64,000 nucleotides of DNA, from the NCBI RefSeq assembly GCF_012927325.1, contig NZ_JABBGI010000003.1, positions 124,001 through 188,000 on the forward strand. Direction: 5' to 3'. A program made the translations under genes and the position numbers. Source of the stretch: Chryseobacterium antibioticum (GTDB lineage: Bacteria > Bacteroidota > Bacteroidia > Flavobacteriales > Weeksellaceae). Shown piece by piece: positions 61,535-64,000 of this stretch (position 1 is the first letter of the stretch; each line of letters begins with the position of its first letter). Under the pieces are notes generated by a model. The model was not told the origin of the DNA and ran no database searches. It saw nothing but the letters and a program-made list of their open reading frames with translations.

Positions 61535-62125
61535 TTATATTTTCTTTTTTAAAAGTACTTCGTCAATAAAAACACGTCGGCTTACTGCTTCATAACTTTC
61601 TGTTTCACCAAGCTCTACGAGATCATTTCCCTGGGAAGTTCTCATGGAATAGTTGGCTAGATTACCCGTTCTCTTGCAAATAGCATGCACTTTTGTCACA
61701 TACTCTGCGGTAGCCATTAAATTAGGCATCGGTCCGAACGGACGTCCCAGGAAATCCATATCAAGCCCTGCCACCACTACTCTCGTACCGCTGTTGGCAA
61801 GCTGATTAGCGATATCAACAATGCTTTCATCAAAGAACTGCGCCTCATCTATTCCCACCACGTCACAGTTAGAAGCCAGCAAAAGAATTTCATTGGGATT
61901 ATCTACTGCTGTACTGCGTATTTTATTCTGATTATGAGAAACTACGTCCTCTTCAGAATATCGTGTATCCAGTCTCGGTTTAAAAATTTCCACGTTCTGT
62001 CCCGCCATTTCTGCTCTTCGCAATCTTCGGATCAGCTCCTCGGTTTTCCCCGAAAACATAGAGCCACAAATAACTTCCATCCAACCACTTTGTTTGGAAT
62101 GATTAATTGTATTTTCTAAAAACAT
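61535..62125 (-). CDS. tdk: thymidine kinase
   Basis: Tdk phosphorylates thymidine in nucleotide salvage. The 196-residue protein has the P-loop GSMFSGKTEELIRRLRRAE (about 21-39), the DEAQFFDE motif with the catalytic Glu (about 94-101), and TGNLANYSMRTS in the lasso loop. The usual zinc cysteines are reduced: only one Cys appears in ICKRTGN, and the C-terminal YEARCRxC pattern reads YEAVSRRVF. A TAnnTTTG box at 62155-62162 (minus strand) precedes the start. Confidence 0.93.
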   Translation of the reverse strand: MFLENTINHSKQSGWMEVICGSMFSGKTEELIRRLRRAEMAGQNVEIFKPRLDTRYSEEDVVSHNQNKIRSTAVDNPNEILLLASNCDVVGIDEAQFFDESIVDIANQLANSGTRVVVAGLDMDFLGRPFGPMPNLMATAEYVTKVHAICKRTGNLANYSMRTSQGNDLVELGETESYEAVSRRVFIDEVLLKKKI

Positions 62126-62154
62126 TTGTTAAATTAGCCGTATATTTTTAAGAT

Positions 62155-62162
62155 CAAAAGTA
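62155..62162 (-). promoter_or_regulatory. TAnnTTTG -7 element upstream of tdk
   Basis: The minus strand reads TACTTTTG 29 nt before the tdk start. A 15-nt imperfect palindrome (AATAAGA / TCTTATT around one base, 62172-62186) abuts the start codon of the divergent gene. Confidence 0.45.
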
Positions 62163-62186
62163 AGCAATTTTAATAAGATTCTTATT

Positions 62187-63686
62187 ATGCAAAACATCCA
62201 AGATTTAAAGGAAAAAATTTTTTTTGAATCCAAGAATATCATTGATATCCTGGATAAAATAAACAATGTAGACGAATTACTTTCCAAGCAGGATCTTGTA
62301 GATGAGCTTGCGAACAGGATTTCTTTTTTACGGCTGCTGGAAAAAAATATCGAGTATTTTATTACAGATCATTCACAGCAAAACGCCCAGAGCCAGTATG
62401 TTTCATTGAATTTAGACGAAGGTCATGAATCTAATCATGATGTGACGGAAGAAGAAGCGATCTTCAACAATGAGTTTAATGAAATTGATGAAAACGAAGG
62501 TGAAAATTATACTAATTCATCAAATGATGAAGAGGAAAAATTTAACCATCAGCTCGATGAGATCGTAGAAAATGAATTCCACGAGAATATGGCCAGTTTT
62601 GCAGAAGAAAATGACGGACATGACTCAACGGAAGGCGTTCAGGATAAAGATTCTCACGGTACAGTTGCAGAAGAGGAAGATGTTTTTAATAGCCAGCTGA
62701 ACGAAATAGAAGAAAATGAACCATTCAATACCGACGAAAAAGTATTGAGTTTCGTAGATGAAGAAAGAATTCTTGCTGATGCTGAACCGGATAATGATGA
62801 AGATCTGAATGAAGATTTATTCACCACTGAAACTACGGAAGAAGAAGTAGTTTTTAATAATCAGCTTAATGAAATTGATGAAAATGAAGACGAGGTTTCA
62901 CATGAAATAATTGATTTAAGTGATCTTGAAAAAGAAGAATCAGATCATCATAAGCTATCAGATAAATCCAATGAACCGACAGAAAGAATTCCAAGTATTT
63001 TTGATACTGAAATGTTGGAAGATGAAATACTGATCGAGGAAAATGAAGAGCAGTTTGCTACATCCCATGTCATGATGGAACAAGGAGAAATGCTTACAGA
63101 AACTTCCAATGTAGAAAGTATTCTGAGCGAAATAAAAAATGATTTTCCTTTAGAAGAAAAGGAAGAAACCATTCTTGCGGAAGTATATGACAGAAGAAAA
63201 ATTGTCGACATAGACAAACCTTTTCACGAAACAGAAAAACCTGCTTCTGATGAAAGCTTCGAAGATCTCGATGCTTATCAGCAGGAGAAAAAAATAAAAC
63301 TGGCCAATATCAAAGGATTGAAGGCTGTACAGACTCTTTTTGATGACGATCCTCTGGAAAGAGAGATACCCAAGCAGAAACCCGTATCTGAAACAAAAGA
63401 AGATCAGGGAGGCATCCTGAAAACAAACATTCCTACCAACTTTATGGAGGCAGATAAGGTAAAACCTGAATTCAGACTGGATCTGAATGACAGAATTGCT
63501 TTTTCAAAAATGCTCTTCAACGGAAGTCAGTTGGATCTGAACGAAACGGTGTCCCATCTTAACGGATTCAGGAATCTGGAAGAAGCAAAAGAGTATCTTA
63601 GCGATCTTTATTACGAGAGAAAGTGGAGTAAAGTAGATGAATATGCCCAGAGACTCTGGATATTGGTAGAAAATAAATTCTTATAA
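62187..63686 (+). CDS. acidic repeat protein, 499 aa
   Basis: The protein has a helical N-terminus (residues 1-60), a long, very acidic and probably disordered centre, and a folded C-terminal module (about 425-499: [46 protein letters not shown]). The centre holds four imperfect copies of a unit like [17 protein letters not shown] (near residues 90, 112, 165 and 217), each a short amphipathic motif. I do not recognise a function. The gene is divergent from tdk and ends 2 nt before rsmI, so a shared transcript is likely. Confidence 0.75.
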   Translation: MQNIQDLKEKIFFESKNIIDILDKINNVDELLSKQDLVDELANRISFLRLLEKNIEYFITDHSQQNAQSQYVSLNLDEGHESNHDVTEEEAIFNNEFNEIDENEGENYTNSSNDEEEKFNHQLDEIVENEFHENMASFAEENDGHDSTEGVQDKDSHGTVAEEEDVFNSQLNEIEENEPFNTDEKVLSFVDEERILADAEPDNDEDLNEDLFTTETTEEEVVFNNQLNEIDENEDEVSHEIIDLSDLEKEESDHHKLSDKSNEPTERIPSIFDTEMLEDEILIEENEEQFATSHVMMEQGEMLTETSNVESILSEIKNDFPLEEKEETILAEVYDRRKIVDIDKPFHETEKPASDESFEDLDAYQQEKKIKLANIKGLKAVQTLFDDDPLEREIPKQKPVSETKEDQGGILKTNIPTNFMEADKVKPEFRLDLNDRIAFSKMLFNGSQLDLNETVSHLNGFRNLEEAKEYLSDLYYERKWSKVDEYAQRLWILVENKFL

Positions 63687-63688
63687 TT

Positions 63689-64000
63689 TTGAGCGGAATC
63701 TTATATTTTGTTCCCACACCCGTTGGGAACCTGGAAGATATGACCTTCAGGGCTATAAAAGTCCTTAAAGAAGTTGATTATATTTTATGTGAAGACACAA
63801 GGACATCAGGAATACTTTTAAAGCATTACGAGATTTCCAAACCTTTAAAATCCTATCATCTTCATAACGAACATCAGGCCACCGAAAAGGTAATTGGTGA
63901 TCTTAAAAGCGGGCAGAACATTGCTATCATTACCGATGCAGGAACCCCCGGAATATCAGATCCTGGCTATCTGTTGGCGAGAGCAGGCTCAGAGAATGAT
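63689..64000 (+). CDS. rsmI: 16S rRNA (cytidine1402-2'-O)-methyltransferase RsmI, 5' part, TTG start
   Basis: RsmI methylates the 2'-O of C1402 in 16S rRNA using SAM. The visible 104 residues match the N-terminal half: [22 protein letters not shown], then [17 protein letters not shown] and [18 protein letters not shown], which is the SAM-binding segment. The start is TTG at 63689, 2 nt after the preceding stop; no ATG or GTG is in frame near the expected position. The frame continues past the right edge of the window, so the gene is partial here. Confidence 0.9.
   Translation, partial: MSGILYFVPTPVGNLEDMTFRAIKVLKEVDYILCEDTRTSGILLKHYEISKPLKSYHLHNEHQATEKVIGDLKSGQNIAIITDAGTPGISDPGYLLARAGSEND

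Noticed and set aside
1-64000. CRISPR array, transposase gene, insertion sequence or rRNA operon
   Set aside because: No regular repeat-spacer pattern, transposase motif or rRNA sequence was found in the window.

Overview
The window reads as chromosomal DNA of a Flavobacteriia member, most likely Chryseobacterium or a close relative (phylum Bacteroidota). The grounds are AT-rich DNA, promoters of the Bacteroidota type (TTG, then TAnnTTTG), a PorW/SprE-type gliding and type IX secretion lipoprotein, a MurF-Alr fusion, GLPGLI and OMP_b-brl proteins, a DUF3127 protein with an SSB-like tail, and dispersed intergenic palindromes. This assignment rests on family knowledge; no database was searched.

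Layout. 1-6.6 kb: a partial GNAT acetyltransferase, a MocR-type regulator, a four-tRNA cluster with a duplicated tRNA-Leu(UAG), DUF3127, aat, an EamA exporter and a TPR protein. 6.9-12 kb: glmM, a DUF4421 protein and the feoA-feoB-Cys-rich iron uptake operon with a candidate operator. 12-20.5 kb: a GLPGLI protein and a large outer-membrane beta-barrel protein that share an unusual promoter, a DinB protein, a JmjC-like oxygenase, a Cys-rich pair and an M14 peptidase. 20.8-29.4 kb: the standout locus. A NrtR-like Nudix/winged-helix regulator precedes an eleven-gene operon encoding a 2-oxoglutarate oxygenase, a coiled-coil protein, a vWA protein, a divergent short PurA paralog, two macrodomain proteins, DUF4291, a Sir2 deacylase, an ADP-ribosylglycohydrolase, KptA and a metallophosphoesterase. 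29.5-36.4 kb: lepA, an ECF sigma/anti-sigma operon and two paralogous secreted proteins. 36.6-41 kb: DUF2520, kdsC, maf and porW/sprE. 41-50 kb: tsaB, an SDR and a seven-gene operon headed by rnr. 50.5-64 kb: rpiB, pgk, a methyltransferase, mnmG flanked by two perfect parS sites, ybeY, a patatin-BamA-like protein, murF-alr, tdk, an acidic repeat protein and the 5' part of rsmI.

How the genes may work together. In the 20.8-29.4 kb operon most recognisable enzymes yield or process ADP-ribose: Sir2 gives O-acetyl-ADP-ribose, a macrodomain deacetylates it, ADP-ribosylglycohydrolase frees ADP-ribose from modified targets, and KptA gives ADP-ribose cyclic phosphate while repairing 2'-phosphate RNA. 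ADP-ribose is a known inducer of characterised NrtR repressors. Three near-identical palindromes overlap or flank the two promoters of the locus, so an ADP-ribose-sensing feed-forward circuit is a reasonable inference. The parS pair, and most genes from 0.4 to 62 kb lying on the minus strand, suggest the window is close to the replication origin.
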